Translations under genes and position numbers: made by a program
Notes under the pieces: generated by a model
What the model was told of the DNA's origin: nothing
What the model saw: only the letters and a program-made list of their open reading frames with translations
The model's database searches: none
From: Antedon mediterranea
Taxonomy: Eukaryota; Echinodermata; Crinoidea; Comatulida; Antedonidae
Direction: 5' to 3'
Assembly: GCF_964355755.1 (NCBI RefSeq)
Contig: NC_092679.1
Coordinates: 23,376,432-23,436,431 of the forward strand
Length of the DNA stretch: 60,000 nt
Shown: positions 14,601 through 26,053 of the stretch, piece by piece
How the letters are laid out: the number at the start of each line of letters is the position of its first letter
How positions within the stretch are numbered: the first letter of the stretch is position 1

Positions 14601-17600
14601 GACTTTTGGTGACAGGACAGGAATAGTACTGTTGGACCACAGAGCCATATACCTCCCAATTCCTTGTACTTTATATATTATGGCATTATCTAACTTGTGA
14701 CTTTTGGTGACAGGAGAGGAATTGTACTGTTAGATCACAGAGCCATATACCACACAATTCCTTGTACTTGATATATTATGGCATTATCTAACTTGTGACT
14801 TTTGGTGACAGGACAGGAATAGTACTGTTGGACCACAGAGCCATATACCTCCCAATTCCTTGTACTTTATATACTGTATTATGGCATTATCTAACTTGTG
14901 ACTTTTGGTGACAGGACAGGAATAGTACTGTTGGACCACAGAGCCATATACCTCCCAATTCCTTGTACTTTATATATTATGGCATTATCTAACTTGTGAC
15001 TTTTGGTGACAGGACAGGAATAGTACTGTTGGACCACAGAGCCATATACCTCCCAATTCCTTGTACTTTATATATTATGGCATTATCTAACTTGTGACTT
15101 TTGGTGACAGGACAGGAATAGTACTGTTGGACCACAGAGCCATATACCTCCCAATTCCTTGTACTTGATATATTATGGCATTATCTAACTTGTGACTTTT
15201 GGTGAGAGGACAGGAATAGTACTGTTGGACCACAGAGCCATATACCTCCCAATTCCTTGTACTTTATATATTATGGCATTATCTAACTTGTGACTTTTGG
15301 TGACAGGACAGGAATAGTACTGTTGGACTACAGAGCCATATACCACACAATTCCTTGTACTTGATATATTATGGCATTATCTAACTTGTGACTTTTGGTG
15401 ACAGGACAGGAATAGTACTGTTGGACCACAGAGCCATATACCACACAATTCCTTGTACTTTATATATTATGGCATTATCTAACTTGTGACTTTTGGTGAA
15501 AGGACAGGAATAGTACTGTTAGACTACAGAGCCATATACCACACAATTCCTTGTACTTGATATATTATGGCATTATCTAACTTGTGACTTTTGGTGAAAG
15601 GACAGGAATAGTACTGTTAGACTACAGAGCCATATACCTCCCAATTCCTTGTACTTTATATATTATGGCATTATCTAACTTGTGACTTTTGGTGACAGGA
15701 CAGGAATAGTACTGTTGGACCACAGAGCCATATACCACACAATTCCTTGTACTTTATATATTATGGCATTATCTAACTTGTGACTTTTGGTGACAGGACA
15801 GGAATAGTACTGTTAGACCACAGAGCCATATACCTCCCAATTCCTTGTACTTTATATATTATGGCATTATCTAACTTGTGACTTTTGGTGACAGGACAGG
15901 AATAGTACTGTTGGACCACAGAGCCATATACCACACAATTCTTTGTACTTTATATATTATGGCATAGGCAAATTTGCTAATACAGTGTCACATGTGGTGT
16001 GGGAGAAAATTTATATTTTGGTAGTTAATTCTAAAATCCGTGCAGATAATATTTATTATTTTTCCATTTCAGATGATAATTAAATATATGTGCCAAAGTT
16101 TTAGATGGTCAAATGTTTGTTTCTCCAATTTGTATTCAAGATTAGTTGGAAATTCTGTCGAAATAAACATTAAAAATCAATCAACAGGGTAAAATAATTT
16201 TTATAATATATCGTTTTAGTTTTGTTTGAGTTGTTAGATGCGAGAATTTGTTTCCACTTGTAAGGTTCTTCTCTGGGTACGAACATGATTGGTTGAAATG
16301 GCAATGTTCACTACTGGGATTATTATTATTTTTAGTAGTATTCATTGAGTTTAAGATGCTAGATAAGTGAGAAATTGTCAAAGTTTTCTCCAGTTAAGGT
16401 GATGACGCTGTACATCATTATTACCCTGGACATTTTTTGATAAATAATTTGTCAATTTCATAATACCATATTTTCTTTTATTTTTTTGGTTTAGAAATAT
16501 TAATTTATTTGAGCAAGATGATGCTAACATATATTGGGAACCAGCTCAACTCGCTAGATTTATACACAAAGAACTTATGGTAAGTCAGTGCTTGTCCAAT
16601 GTGGCTGTTATCAATGTTGTAAGATAGTGGAGCTGTAGCTTAGTGGTTAACATGGGTTCAATCCTGACCTAGTTCCAGAGTTGTAATTCACGACTCAGTT
16701 CCACTTCATAAGCCAAAAAAATTCTGTAATTGAAAAAGTAGTCAAACTGGGAACTAGTCAAACAAACAAATCATACATCAAAAGGAACATAGAAATACAA
16801 ATATTTGTAACAGTAGTATTAATGCCTTTAAATACTTGTAGGTATCTGTGACAACATTAGCAAAAGAAGATCCAGAAGCTTTGAGATCTTGGGTGATGAG
16901 CAATCTAACCACGACAAAAGATCAGATCAATCGTCTGCATAAACAACTAAGCACAAAAACATCAAAGTGTAAGGCTTGTTTTCACCTTCCTCATAATTGT
17001 TTAATCGATAATACCTTTTTCACATATGCAAAAAGCCACAACTTGTTGTAAGTTGTAACCAGGTTCTTGTAGTGGATGTGAAGCTCCAAGTTTTTACTGT
17101 GCATTTGTACTTGCTTTGCAATTTTACTGACAAATCACAGTACATAAAATACAATACAAAAAAATAGCGCCCCTGTACAATGAAAATACTTCCTTCCAAG
17201 GTTCGCGGTTGCGTAAACACATGGGGAGATAAAAATAAAAATACAATTGTAACAATAGTGTGAAAAGGACATAATTCACGTTTACTAATCATTGTCTTTT
17301 TCCTTATCAGTTGGAAGTTTCTTTGACATATCTGGATCATCTAAGTCATACTCTTTGATCATGTGTCAGTTGCTACAAGTAGACCTTCTGGTGAGCGCTA
17401 ATCGCCTCTTGACTTGTGATGCTGCTCTTGATTTCTCTCAACTCTACATAACCATCACAGATTTAACCAAGGTGAATATAATATTGTAAAGTTGATATAT
17501 ATGTTCTCCCCAGACAAAACCCAAACACCATTCTTTCTTACTATATATATATATATTTAACCAAGGAGAATTTATAATGTTGGTGATTATACAGTATAAA

Positions 17601-18003
17601 TATTTTGATATGGGTTCAGTTAGAATAAAATTGTTTATTGTGATTGTAATAGAAATGTTAAACTGTATTGTATAAACATTTATACATAAACAAATGGAAT
17701 AAATAACTAAAGGGGTGGGGGGGGGGGGGGAAATCAGCTAGATACAGTAGAACCTTTGTGACATGAAATTCAATTTGTGACATTTATTTCTATCAATGCA
17801 TTGAACAAAGCCATTGATAGGAATTGTTACTGTGTCAATATATAGGTGGAAGTATTATTGTATAGAATATATTTTTTTAGTACAATTTCCAATTCCTTCT
17901 TGTATTTCAGATTGAAAATCTTCATCCATTTCTTCAAGACCAAATGAATGAAATCATAAACCATGAACAGACACAATCCAGCAACATTGAAGACAATTTG
18001 TAA
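2625..18003 (+). CDS. THADA: THADA, tRNA C32 methylation cofactor (27 exons, complete)
   Basis: Large helical-repeat (HEAT/ARM) protein of the THADA/Trm732 family. Known role: partner of the FTSJ1/Trm7 methyltransferase for 2'-O-methylation of tRNA C32. Exons: 2625-2798, 2987-3092, 3241-3635, 4055-4181, 4582-4715, 5054-5380, 5782-6104, 6634-6829, 7047-7533, 7930-7993, 8145-8366, 8650-8840, 9169-9518, 9758-9895, 10278-10493, 10722-10965, 11331-11571, 11818-12060, 12346-12574, 12971-13404, 13568-13732, 13944-14082, 16073-16188, 16495-16579, 16842-16968, 17311-17471, 17911-18003. All junctions are GT-AG with matching phase. The sum is 5727 nt, or 1908 aa (human about 1950). The DUF2428 core lies at about aa 915-1240 (DYQLIMACCWLNLKEVSLLL; RNGSMLLFGSLVARMFG). 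Earlier blocks such as LFPGACYQRKRAALGLLEI and WHVKGKYTLLCSLV also fit THADA. The start is the first in-frame ATG after a stop at 2592; an upstream non-coding exon is possible. Least certain boundary: the acceptor of exon 8 (6634 or 6643). Confidence 0.95.
3130..3200. mobile_element. TA-flanked MITE, truncated copy
   Basis: Begins with AAGCTCTGTCTACACTATC after TA and continues with the family's GTGATGTGCCCAAATATGG block, then breaks off. It lies in THADA intron 2, just before exon 3. Confidence 0.7.
5441..5612 (+). mobile_element. Short repeat with hammerhead-like 5' core, copy 1
   Basis: Similar over about 170 bp to 54569-54744 and ends in the same TTTGCCTTTGGATTTATAT tail. It starts CTGATGA-A-GTGC-loop-GCAC-GAAA-GC-TCT-GC-TAA, the order of conserved hammerhead ribozyme parts with a 2-bp stem III. 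No stem I partner is visible upstream. It lies in THADA intron 6. Confidence 0.6.
9977..10140 (+). mobile_element. tRNA-derived SINE relic
   Basis: GCTGGTTAACAAGATTGCC and a B-box-like GGGTTCAATGCTGACC are spaced as in a tRNA head, followed by an unrelated body. Diverged; in THADA intron 14. Confidence 0.45.
14160..14235 (-). mobile_element. tRNA-derived SINE head (minus strand)
   Basis: On the minus strand GGTCTAACATCCTAATGCC is followed by a B-box-like AGTTCAAATCCTGC. It lies just before the 98-bp array, whose unit contains a similar GTTGGACCACAGAGCC stretch. Confidence 0.5.
14310..15965. repeat. 98-bp tandem array, about 17 copies, THADA intron 22
   Basis: The unit contains TTTTGGTGACAGGACAGGAA, a GTTGGACCACAGAGCC block and ATTATGGCATTATCTAACTT. 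Copies are more than 95% alike; the common variants are CTCCC/CACAC and TTTATAT/TTGATAT. One copy near 14870 has a short insertion. Every unit has a pyrimidine-poor but AG-ending TGACAG that could mimic a splice acceptor. Confidence 0.97.
16626..16760 (+). mobile_element. tRNA-derived SINE
   Basis: An A-box-like TAGCTTAGTGGTTAACATGG and B-box GGTTCAATCC about 30 bases apart, then a body with CACGACTCAGTTCCACTTC. In THADA intron 24. Confidence 0.6.
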
Positions 18004-18320
18004 AAAAAATAATGTCATTTAATATGAATACAGAGTCTGGTACATTTGATATTTTACAACCAAATATTTTTAAATACAATTAAGGGTCATTATAGTTTTG
18101 AGGTTTAAGGGAATTCTTAATTATTAGGGTATTAAGTATTTGCCTTAGCCTAAGTGGGAATGGTGTATACGGCCACATGTTGTTAACTTTGCAAGCTACT
18201 ACAGCAGTAGTAATAGTTAGTTACTCAGTTGTGACCCGTTACATGCTCATGGCAAATTATTTAACCTAATACTGTATTAATATTATTTATTAAAATATAA
18301 TAATTGAAGAATTATTGTGA

Positions 18321-18350
18321 AATAAATATATATATGATATTTTTAATAAA
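18321..18350 (+). promoter_or_regulatory. Poly(A) signals of THADA
   Basis: Two AATAAA hexamers lie at 18321-18326 and 18345-18350, about 320-350 bp after the THADA stop codon. They are the first clear candidates in this AT-rich 3' region. Cleavage is inferred 10-30 bp downstream. Confidence 0.5.
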
Positions 18351-18817
18351 ATTTGTATATTCATTTTTTTTTCTCAAAATATATTAGATATTATTTTGGT
18401 TTGGTCCTGAAAAACTGTTTATAAGAAGTTTGGATGTAAGACACTTTGCACTGATTACTATCGGAGTTATTTGAGTATGTTTCCATGTTTGATCCAAAAA
18501 TGATGATTGGTTTAATAATATGAAGCGCTTAGAAGCAACAAGCGCTAAACAACGAGTATTATTATTTATTTATTTGATTACAAATTATTTCCATAATTAT
18601 AAAAATACAAAATAAATAATTTCTAATATACTATATATTCACATCATTCTAATACTTGAGTTGCTTTTTAAAATTAAATTAAAAATATAAATTAGTTTTG
18701 ATTAAAATTATAAAAAATGTATTATATATTATAATTCACATAATTTTAATATTCTATTTGGTTTTTTTAAGCCCAATTGCACCATGTTGACTGATGACGG
18801 GTTTAAACTGCACTATA

Positions 18818-18915
18818 CCCCATTCACGACACCTACAAAGGGTCACACCTGTTCTGGCAAATCAAACCCCATTCACGACACCTACAAAGGGTCACACCTG
18901 TTCTGGCAAATCAAA
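18818..18915. repeat. Tandem duplication of about 49 bp
   Basis: Two adjacent, identical copies beginning CCCATTCACGACACCTAC and ending GGCAAATCAAAC. Intergenic. Confidence 0.9.
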
Positions 18916-19065
18916 CATTAAATAGGTATGCGCATAGTCGCTTCATAAGCACAGTGTTTTGTATGGTGTGCTAGCCAGTATGTGTAAACTCCAGAGTTTG
19001 CTAGGTAAAGTGAAAATGGTATTAGATGACGGTATCAGCATTGAAATCAATTATATATTCTTATA

Positions 19066-19071
19066 TTTATT
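19066..19071 (-). promoter_or_regulatory. Candidate poly(A) signal of L2HGDH
   Basis: TTTATT on the plus strand reads AATAAA on the minus strand, about 440 bp after the L2HGDH stop. It is the nearest perfect hexamer I saw. Such hexamers are common by chance in AT-rich DNA. Confidence 0.3.
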
Positions 19072-19510
19072 TGCTGAGATGTTAATACTAGATTCATTAC
19101 TAGCCTGACTGACAGGAATGACCAATATTGGCATTCACTACTGTGGAATCATGTTTGAACATTAATTTAACAAAAACCATTGAAACAATTAAGGATTGTC
19201 TGGATAGGATGCCGGCTCGTTTGAGACTTTCAGCTGATTTAGTCTTGCGTTTGCTTTTGTTTATGATAATGAGGTACGCCCAATCTGCACATGTTCAGAA
19301 ATAATTGTACGGTTGGAATCATTTAACTGTATAGGTGGATAGACCCTACTGCACTGTGTGGTCTCTAGCTAGGCCAAGAGAAGATAGCTAGGTCAAGGCA
19401 GGGAAACATCCTATACTGATAACAGTTCAATAAATCCTGGATTGAAAGGTGCATTAAAGTGAAACACAACAACGCGTGCCAGAATATAATATATTATATA
19501 TACACCAATG

Positions 19511-22500
19511 TTATAAACTAAAGGAATCTTCCACTTTATCTGCTACCATCTTGGCTATAGACAAGGATGATGTAGCAGCTGGTGAAGGTGCATTTCTAAC
19601 GTGTAGTATCCTCTTTCCTAAGTCACCTGATCCAATGTCAAATACAAAGTCATCCACTAAGCTGCCATCAGGGCCGAGGGCCATTGCTCGCACACCAGAT
19701 GGGCCTCTGAAAAAGAGAACCATTACATTAGATTGTTGACCGCTACCACTTATATTTTCCCTTAAAATGATTCAATACGATAGTTGTTCTGCCCCGGAGC
19801 TTATGGAGGCCCTGAGCAGTGCGCAGAGGAAAAAAAAAACAGGCATTAAAATATGGGCCACTTAGGGTTCCTAATCCAGGGGCTTCAAGTTTCTACGTTA
19901 CACCACTTGCCCTAAGCATTCACTTACCTAGTAACATCTTCAGGCTTCAAGTCTGGTATATATTGCTGTAGTCGTTTCACCTGTGCTGAAATCACAAAAC
20001 CTCTGTACATCTCCTTCATTCCAAACGTCAAGTGCTTAAGTGCAAGTCTTCTTAAACCACTGTGGAAAATGATTAGTTGTAAGTATTGCTACCTAATTAT
20101 TAACTTAGCATGATTTCCAATACTAAAATTTCAAAGTGTCAGCCACTGATCATAACTGGACCCTCTGGGAGACCAGTTCTTGACCCGAAGAGATCACCCA
20201 GTTCAAATAAATAAAAATTAGTTTTGCAAGAGTACTAGTTACTCACCTATAACTTATAGCATCAAATGTATCGCTAACGTTAAAGTCGGTTAATTTGTAC
20301 CCCTCCCGTTTAAAAGCAAGCACTGCGTTCGGTCCGAGCCAAAGGTTACCATCCATACGAGGTGTGAAATGCACTCCAAGAAATGGAAATTGTGGATCTG
20401 GAACCTGTAAAATATTATTTGAATATATCCTTATCTTCAACTATATAAGCAAAAACTGAATTAATATTGAATATATTTAACAGTGGTGGTTCCTTTTTAA
20501 AACTTTAAATCCTTTGTGATTGGAGGGGAAAAATGTACTCTCAATAAAATACAGTCTCAATTTTTAATGAAAGACAAAGATCGATGATTTGGTTTATTTA
20601 TATTATCTGGGAGACATACAGTATGAATAATCGTCTTTGAGGGGAGCTTAACCTTGAGCTCTGTCTACACTATCAAACTTTATGTGACAAAAAAATATGA
20701 TGTACCCATATATGGACATGATGATGTCATATTACTACCATATTTGGGCATATCACTACCATATTTAGGCACATTATGTTTTGTCAAACTAGTTTGATAC
20801 TAGTATAAACAGAGATTTTAGCCATGACATCAGACAGAACATAGATAAAAGAAGGTGGTGAAATGCACACAGCTTTAAATAACATACTTTACTTACAGGG
20901 TAAATATTGCCCCTTACAAGGTGTCTCTTTTCAGGTTTTAAAAGAAGGTAATCACCACGGAATGGAACGATCCTTGGATTCGGTTGACATCCAGACAGAA
21001 GCGCCAATCGATCAGACAGTAGACCTCCGCATGTTATCACATATCGACATTTAACCTCTTTCTGTAAAATAAAGTTTTTGACTTATCCACCAAATAAGTA
21101 TTGTAAATGAAAATGCACAAAGTTTGTTCATGATTTCCTGCAGAATTGATATCAATGCTTACGTTGGTCATCATTTTATGCTCTGTATTATTTGTATGGT
21201 ATTTGTTGAAATAATTTTTTTTAAATTCAATTATTTGGTCAAATTGTACTTAAATATACTTACTCCATGTTTTCCTTCGACCAGAATAGGATACGTCAAG
21301 CCTTTTCATGTAAAATAAAACAAAGTATTACAGTATTATTAAGTTTCATCTTCAATCGCCCATAGCCTGCCAAGTTTCATCTTCAATCGCCCATAGCCTG
21401 CCAAAGTTTCATCTTCATTCGCCTATAGCCTGCCACGTTTCATCTTTAATTTTACAGCAGGCCTATGTCTTTCAATGAAAACCCAGGAGTAGTTTCAATA
21501 AAGACATTTTTTATATCGTGTTGGCTGTCATTTAAACAAAAAATTTTTAGGATATGACCTCTAACAAAATTAGGTCGAGCTGCCACCAAACGATGCTCAT
21601 TCATCTGGGTCTGAAGTGTACTAGAACACCAGGTATCACAGAAGACCAAGGAGAGGTTTAAATCTGCTATGATTTGAGGTGTTCCAGTGACCACACAACA
21701 TTTTGAGTTAGAATAAACAGTAAGAAGTGACAGTATCTTTAATAAAGTAGAAATAAAAAAAATTACCAGTACCTGTATTTGTTGAAGATTCTGATTCAGT
21801 TATTATACGGAAATTTATAACATTAAATTCTGTGTGTATGTCGCCACCTAACGTCTTAAAATGCTTTCCAAACATACGTGCCATTTCACCATAGTCAATA
21901 ATTCCAGTGTTTGGAGAAAATATTGCTTTTACACCCTGTAAAAAGTGGTTAAAATTTCTGTCTGTAACAATTCGTTAAATAGTGGTAACATTTTGAAATA
22001 TTGGTGGCCACCTCATGCTATTATGTGAAGTCTTGATTATTGGTAATAGATTGATCAGATTGGATCAGATTGGATAAGATCATAATTACCTTACCGTACA
22101 ATAAGGCTCTCTTTCTTTAATGCCATCTGGTCCAACTATCTCCAATCCCTCTACATTATTTATAAGTCCTCTTTCATATAATTCATCTAACCTAGGTACT
22201 TCACTATCATTCAAAGCAACAATCAACTAGAAAAAATTAAATAAAAATATCGAAAAAATTTCATCTGGTTTTAAAAACGTTTCGAAATGTTCTGTAAGTT
22301 TGCTTATTATTTCTTTGGTTTTTACAAAAAGACATTTTTTTTATAAAAGAAAAATGGTTGGATCGTGTAAATTATACAAATATCTTTAACCAAAATATAA
22401 TATTAAGAAGACATCTCCAAACCTATCTATCTTTCTACATTTTCATACTGGTACGACGCACCTTACCAACTTTGTCGTAACCTATATTATGCTTGTCACA

Positions 22501-25500
22501 GTATTGGTATGTGAGCTTGACACCTTCAACACAAAGTTTAGCCTTCAGTGATCCAGGCGCATAGTAAATTCCTGCATGGATTACGCCACTGTTATGGCCA
22601 GTCTGGTGGAGGGCTATGAACAAATAAATGAAAAATGGAAGTAAATTGTAATAGGTTTTTCTTTCTGTGTAACAGAATTACTTGCAAATTGTTCGCACAT
22701 GTTCTCAATGCACTTAGTATAAGGGTACAAAATTACCTCAGGGTAGGGCAAACATTTGATCAATTTACAAAACATAACATGGTTATATAACGCCACAAAC
22801 CTAACTCATTTTCTTTTTCTAAAACAGCCACTTTTATATTTGGATGTCTTGTGATGAGCTCTTGTGCTGTTGCCAATCCAACGATGCCACCACCAACAAT
22901 ACATGCATCATAGTTATCATCCGACACACTGCTTGAACTAAAATAAAATTTCACACAAATTTACAATTGGTTAAAAGGGTTGTTAAAAATGAACATTAAT
23001 AATAAATTAAATTTTGAATAGGCCATTAGTTGTATTTAAATTTCATTAAAAATTTAAATAAATAATTACACTTTCAATTGAAAAAAAAAATGTTTAATAA
23101 CATCTTACTGATAATTTATTAGGTAAACCTTACAAATAAATACAGTTTTGATATATACCATTGAGTGGTTATATCATGAAGTAAAATTCTTTACTCCATG
23201 GTAATATCAGAAAAGTAAAATATTCGTTGAAGCAAGAAGCAATTTTGGCTGGGTCGAAACATTTAGTACCATTGGGCAGGTCAATAACCGTTTTAGCACT
23301 ATCCTTAGATTTATTACTATAGCCTTTAAACATTTTCCACAATTTTTTAGGGTTATTTTTATTTTCTTCAGCCTTGTTTAACAAACGATTTGATTTAGCT
23401 TTATTTATATCACGCTGTATTTTATTTCTTAGTTTGCGAAATTGTATTAATAAGTCGGTATTATTCTTGTTTTTATTATACATATTTAATAATTTATCTC
23501 TGGTTTCAATGTCTTGTAATATTTCTCTAGTTAACCATGGTTCCGTTCTTTGTTTCATCCTAATGTTTTTAAGGGGGGCAATGGAATCAATAGCAGCCAA
23601 AAGTAATGCATTGCTCTCAATCTTGTACTGTTACATGCGGGGTTCCTCAAGGAAGTATCCTTGGACCCCTTTTTTCTTATGTTTTGTTAATGACATGGTA
23701 ACTTGTATTGATCCTGATTGTAAACTCCTTCTATACGCTGATGTGACAGTGCAATTGTTTATTCACACAGAAATCCAGATATTATTTCTAAGAAGCTAGG
23801 GTCAACACTAGACTCCTTGTGTGATTGGCTTGTAGACAATAAATTAACCATTAACCTGGATAAAACTGAGTGTATACTATTTGGTTCTAAGAGAAAAACT
23901 AAAAATGTTAACAATTTTAATGTCTCAACAAATGGTAACAATATCAACACTAGTAATTGTGTCAAGTATCTGGGTATTGAAATAGATCAAAATTTAACGT
24001 GTTCTGAATATGCATGTAAAACCATTAAGAAAATTAATAATAGGCTTAAGTTTATGTACCGCCAACGTAAGATACTAAGTTGTAAGAATCGTAAACTATT
24101 ATGCTCTGCTCTCATCCAATGTGTTTTTGATTATGCTGCATCTTCTTGGTTCTGTGGAACCAGTAAAGCTATCCAAAGAAAACTACAAATTGCTCAAAAC
24201 AAAATGGTTAGACTCATAAAAGGAGTTGAACCCAGAAGACATATAGGTGCTGATCAATTAGACGATTATGGATTGTTAAATGTAAAATATCGAGTAAAGT
24301 TCTTGCAAATTAGCCAAGTTCATAAGATATTTATGGGCAGAAGTGCTTCATACCTAAACGAAAACTTTCGTAGAGTTAATAACTTACATGGTCACTTCAC
24401 TCGTGGTAGTAAACTCAATTTTGTTGTACCTAAAGTCCAAGGCATAGAATGTAATACATTCTATTTTAATGCAATCAGAGAATGGAATAACCTTCCTGAC
24501 TATATTAAACAAATTTCCAACACATCTAAATTTAAAACTGAATTGAATGAAACAATATTACAAAATTAAACATAGATAAATTATTATTGTGCCATTATAT
24601 CAGATGTTTTGCTTATATGCTTATATATTTATGAACCCCGTCTTATAATGTTTGTTTTGTTAAAATTATAATTACTATCTTTTTAGGGACCACATTGGAA
24701 TTAAGTTGTTTTACTTTAAACGACTTTATGTGTTTTCCGTGCATCGTCAGACTTCATTAATCCCGCCATTTTTATTTGCTTTTTTGATGTATTTTAATAT
24801 TTAAGGTGATTATATATATTATTGATGTATTTTTAATGTTATGTATTGAGATGCCAAATAAATGAAAGAAAAGAAAGAATTGAATATAGCCTAAATAAAT
24901 ATTGCCCTTGCCCAAAAAAAAATCATAAAAAATGTATTTTTTTAAAGATCTGTCCTGTATTCCCTTTTAAAGTAAAATTTGTAATGTTTCCTACTAGACT
25001 ACTCATATTGTATTTTGTAAAAATATATGTGTTATATGTATTATGTTATGCGCGATTTGAACGATTTGCGCAATTTGAAATTGCGCAAAAAAAATCCTTG
25101 CGCAATTTGAATTGAAACATGTGTTTCAAATTGCGCAAGCAACGTATTAAATTGCGCAAGTAATCTGCAAATTGCGCAAGGTTTTTCGACAGATTGTGAA
25201 ATCATGCACACCCATATTTTTATAGTAATTTCTAAGAATGATTCAAAATTAAAGATAAATATCGCATTTCCTTATTTTAGTAGTGCAAATATTGTTATAA
25301 GTTAGCATACCGTCGAAGAACCGACGAAGGAAAACGAAGCGGTGGTGTTCCACCAGGCGGGCGCGGCGCGGGCGGCCGGCTATACTACTCTAGCCTAGCT
25401 AGGGTCTGGACTACTGATACTGACAAGGTTACATGGCCTAGCTTAAACTAATATTAAAAACTTAATTTTTACATTTATTTTGATTTATTTCAAGTTACAG

Positions 25501-26053
25501 TGATAATATTATTTAATTGTAATAATAAATGTTATGTATTTATTATACACATGTTATCTTCGCATTTATTATGTTTTATTTTGAGTTATTTAGTTTCCAA
25601 TAAAAATTTGCAGTTCGTTTTCAAATTGCGCAAAGGTGTCATATTGCGCAAGAACTATCTTGCGCAATTTACAAATTGTGCAGCGCAATTTAAAATTGCG
25701 CAAAGATTTTCTTGCGCAATTTGAAATTGCGCAAGTTGATTGCGCAATTTGAAATTGCGCAAAAAAATCCTTGCGCAATTTGAAATTGCGCAAGAATTCT
25801 TTGCGCAATTTGAAATTGCGCAAGGATTTTTTTGCGCAATTTCAAATTGCGCAAATCGTTCAAATCGCGCATAACATATTATAACTGATTACCTTTTCTG
25901 TCGTTTGTGAACCCATTGAGGACCACCATTTGCCGCTGTTGAGCAACAAGAAGAGGGGACTTGTTGGCCTAAGCCTGTGCCTAGATCAATTCTTCTTCTA
26001 AATTTCAACAAACGATGGTTTTTTAAACATTGTAAACTTTTAATCAAAAACAT
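19511..26053 (-). CDS. L2HGDH: L-2-hydroxyglutarate dehydrogenase, mitochondrial (10 exons, complete)
   Basis: FAD-linked enzyme of the DAO/GlpO fold that oxidises L-2-hydroxyglutarate to 2-oxoglutarate in mitochondria. Exons in transcription order: 26053-25893, 22937-22801, 22613-22462, 22226-22095, 21935-21773, 21301-21264, 21061-20897, 20404-20247, 20059-19928, 19706-19511. Phases match at every junction. The sum is 1434 nt, or 477 aa (human 463). Exon 1 gives a Lys/Arg-rich, acid-poor N terminus ([20 protein letters not shown]), as expected for a mitochondrial presequence. The dinucleotide-binding motif GGGIVG is at aa 69-74, followed by [17 protein letters not shown]. Later blocks [39 protein letters not shown] and [15 protein letters not shown] are near-identical to the family. 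A 38-bp micro-exon (21301-21264) is supported by phase and by its residues [12 protein letters not shown]. Intron 1 (2955 bp) holds a LINE and a DNA transposon. Confidence 0.97.
20656..20818. mobile_element. TA-flanked MITE copy in L2HGDH intron
   Basis: Terminal inverted repeats (GAGCTCTGTCTACACTATC at left, diverged complement at right) enclose the near-palindromic core of CCATATATGG and CCATATTTGGGC blocks. Confidence 0.7.
21336..21450. repeat. 31-bp tandem repeat, 3.5 copies, L2HGDH intron 6
   Basis: The unit is AAGTTTCATCTTCAATCGCC plus CATAGCCTGCC. The last copies are diverged (ATTCGCC, CACGTTTC). Confidence 0.9.
23169..24880. mobile_element. 5'-inverted CR1/L2/Jockey-type LINE remnant
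   Basis: The minus strand of 23169-23600 encodes the linker between endonuclease and reverse transcriptase ([32 protein letters not shown]). The plus strand of 23628-24569 encodes the C-terminal RT part, with [10 protein letters not shown], a degenerate YADV in place of [15 protein letters not shown] and a long C-terminal tail to the stop at 24569. A frameshift separates the QGS and YADV parts. The 3' region ends near 24875 with AAATAAATGAAAGAAAAG. The N-terminal RT motifs are missing at the junction. It is dead, inserted in L2HGDH intron 1. Confidence 0.85.
25044..25876. mobile_element. TGT...ACA DNA transposon, copy 2 (complete, 5-bp TSD)
   Basis: 833 bp with terminal inverted repeats starting TGTTATGCGCGATTTGAACG and ending with the reverse complement. 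It is flanked on both sides by TATTA (25039-25043 and 25877-25881). It has about 20 copies of TTGCGCAA in two clusters (25066-25186 and 25620-25860), many set as near-palindromes that could form hairpins. It has no coding capacity. TGT/ACA ends plus a 4-5 bp target duplication resemble Ginger-type elements; that assignment is inference. It sits in L2HGDH intron 1, next to the exon 1 splice donor. Confidence 0.85.

Larger units (their letters stand above)
18004..19510. other. Tail-to-tail spacer between THADA and L2HGDH
   Basis: 3' UTRs plus AT-rich DNA. A roughly 49-bp sequence (CCATTCACGACACCTACAAA ... TTCTGGCAAATC) is duplicated in tandem at 18818-18915. An AGCGCTTAGAAGC...AAGCGCT stretch near 18523-18555 resembles a SINE tail. 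No gene recognised. Confidence 0.6.

Noticed and set aside
14310-15965. 98-bp repeats as repeated coding exons of THADA
   Set aside because: Units contain stops in all useful frames, and the THADA frame joins cleanly from 14082 to 16073 without them.
19476-19739. Plus-strand open frame over the last L2HGDH exon
   Set aside because: Antisense shadow of a strongly conserved exon.
21452-21694. 80-codon minus-strand frame inside L2HGDH as an exon
   Set aside because: L2HGDH phases join without it and its residues do not fit the enzyme. It may be a retroelement fragment (ARPNFVRG), but I cannot support that.
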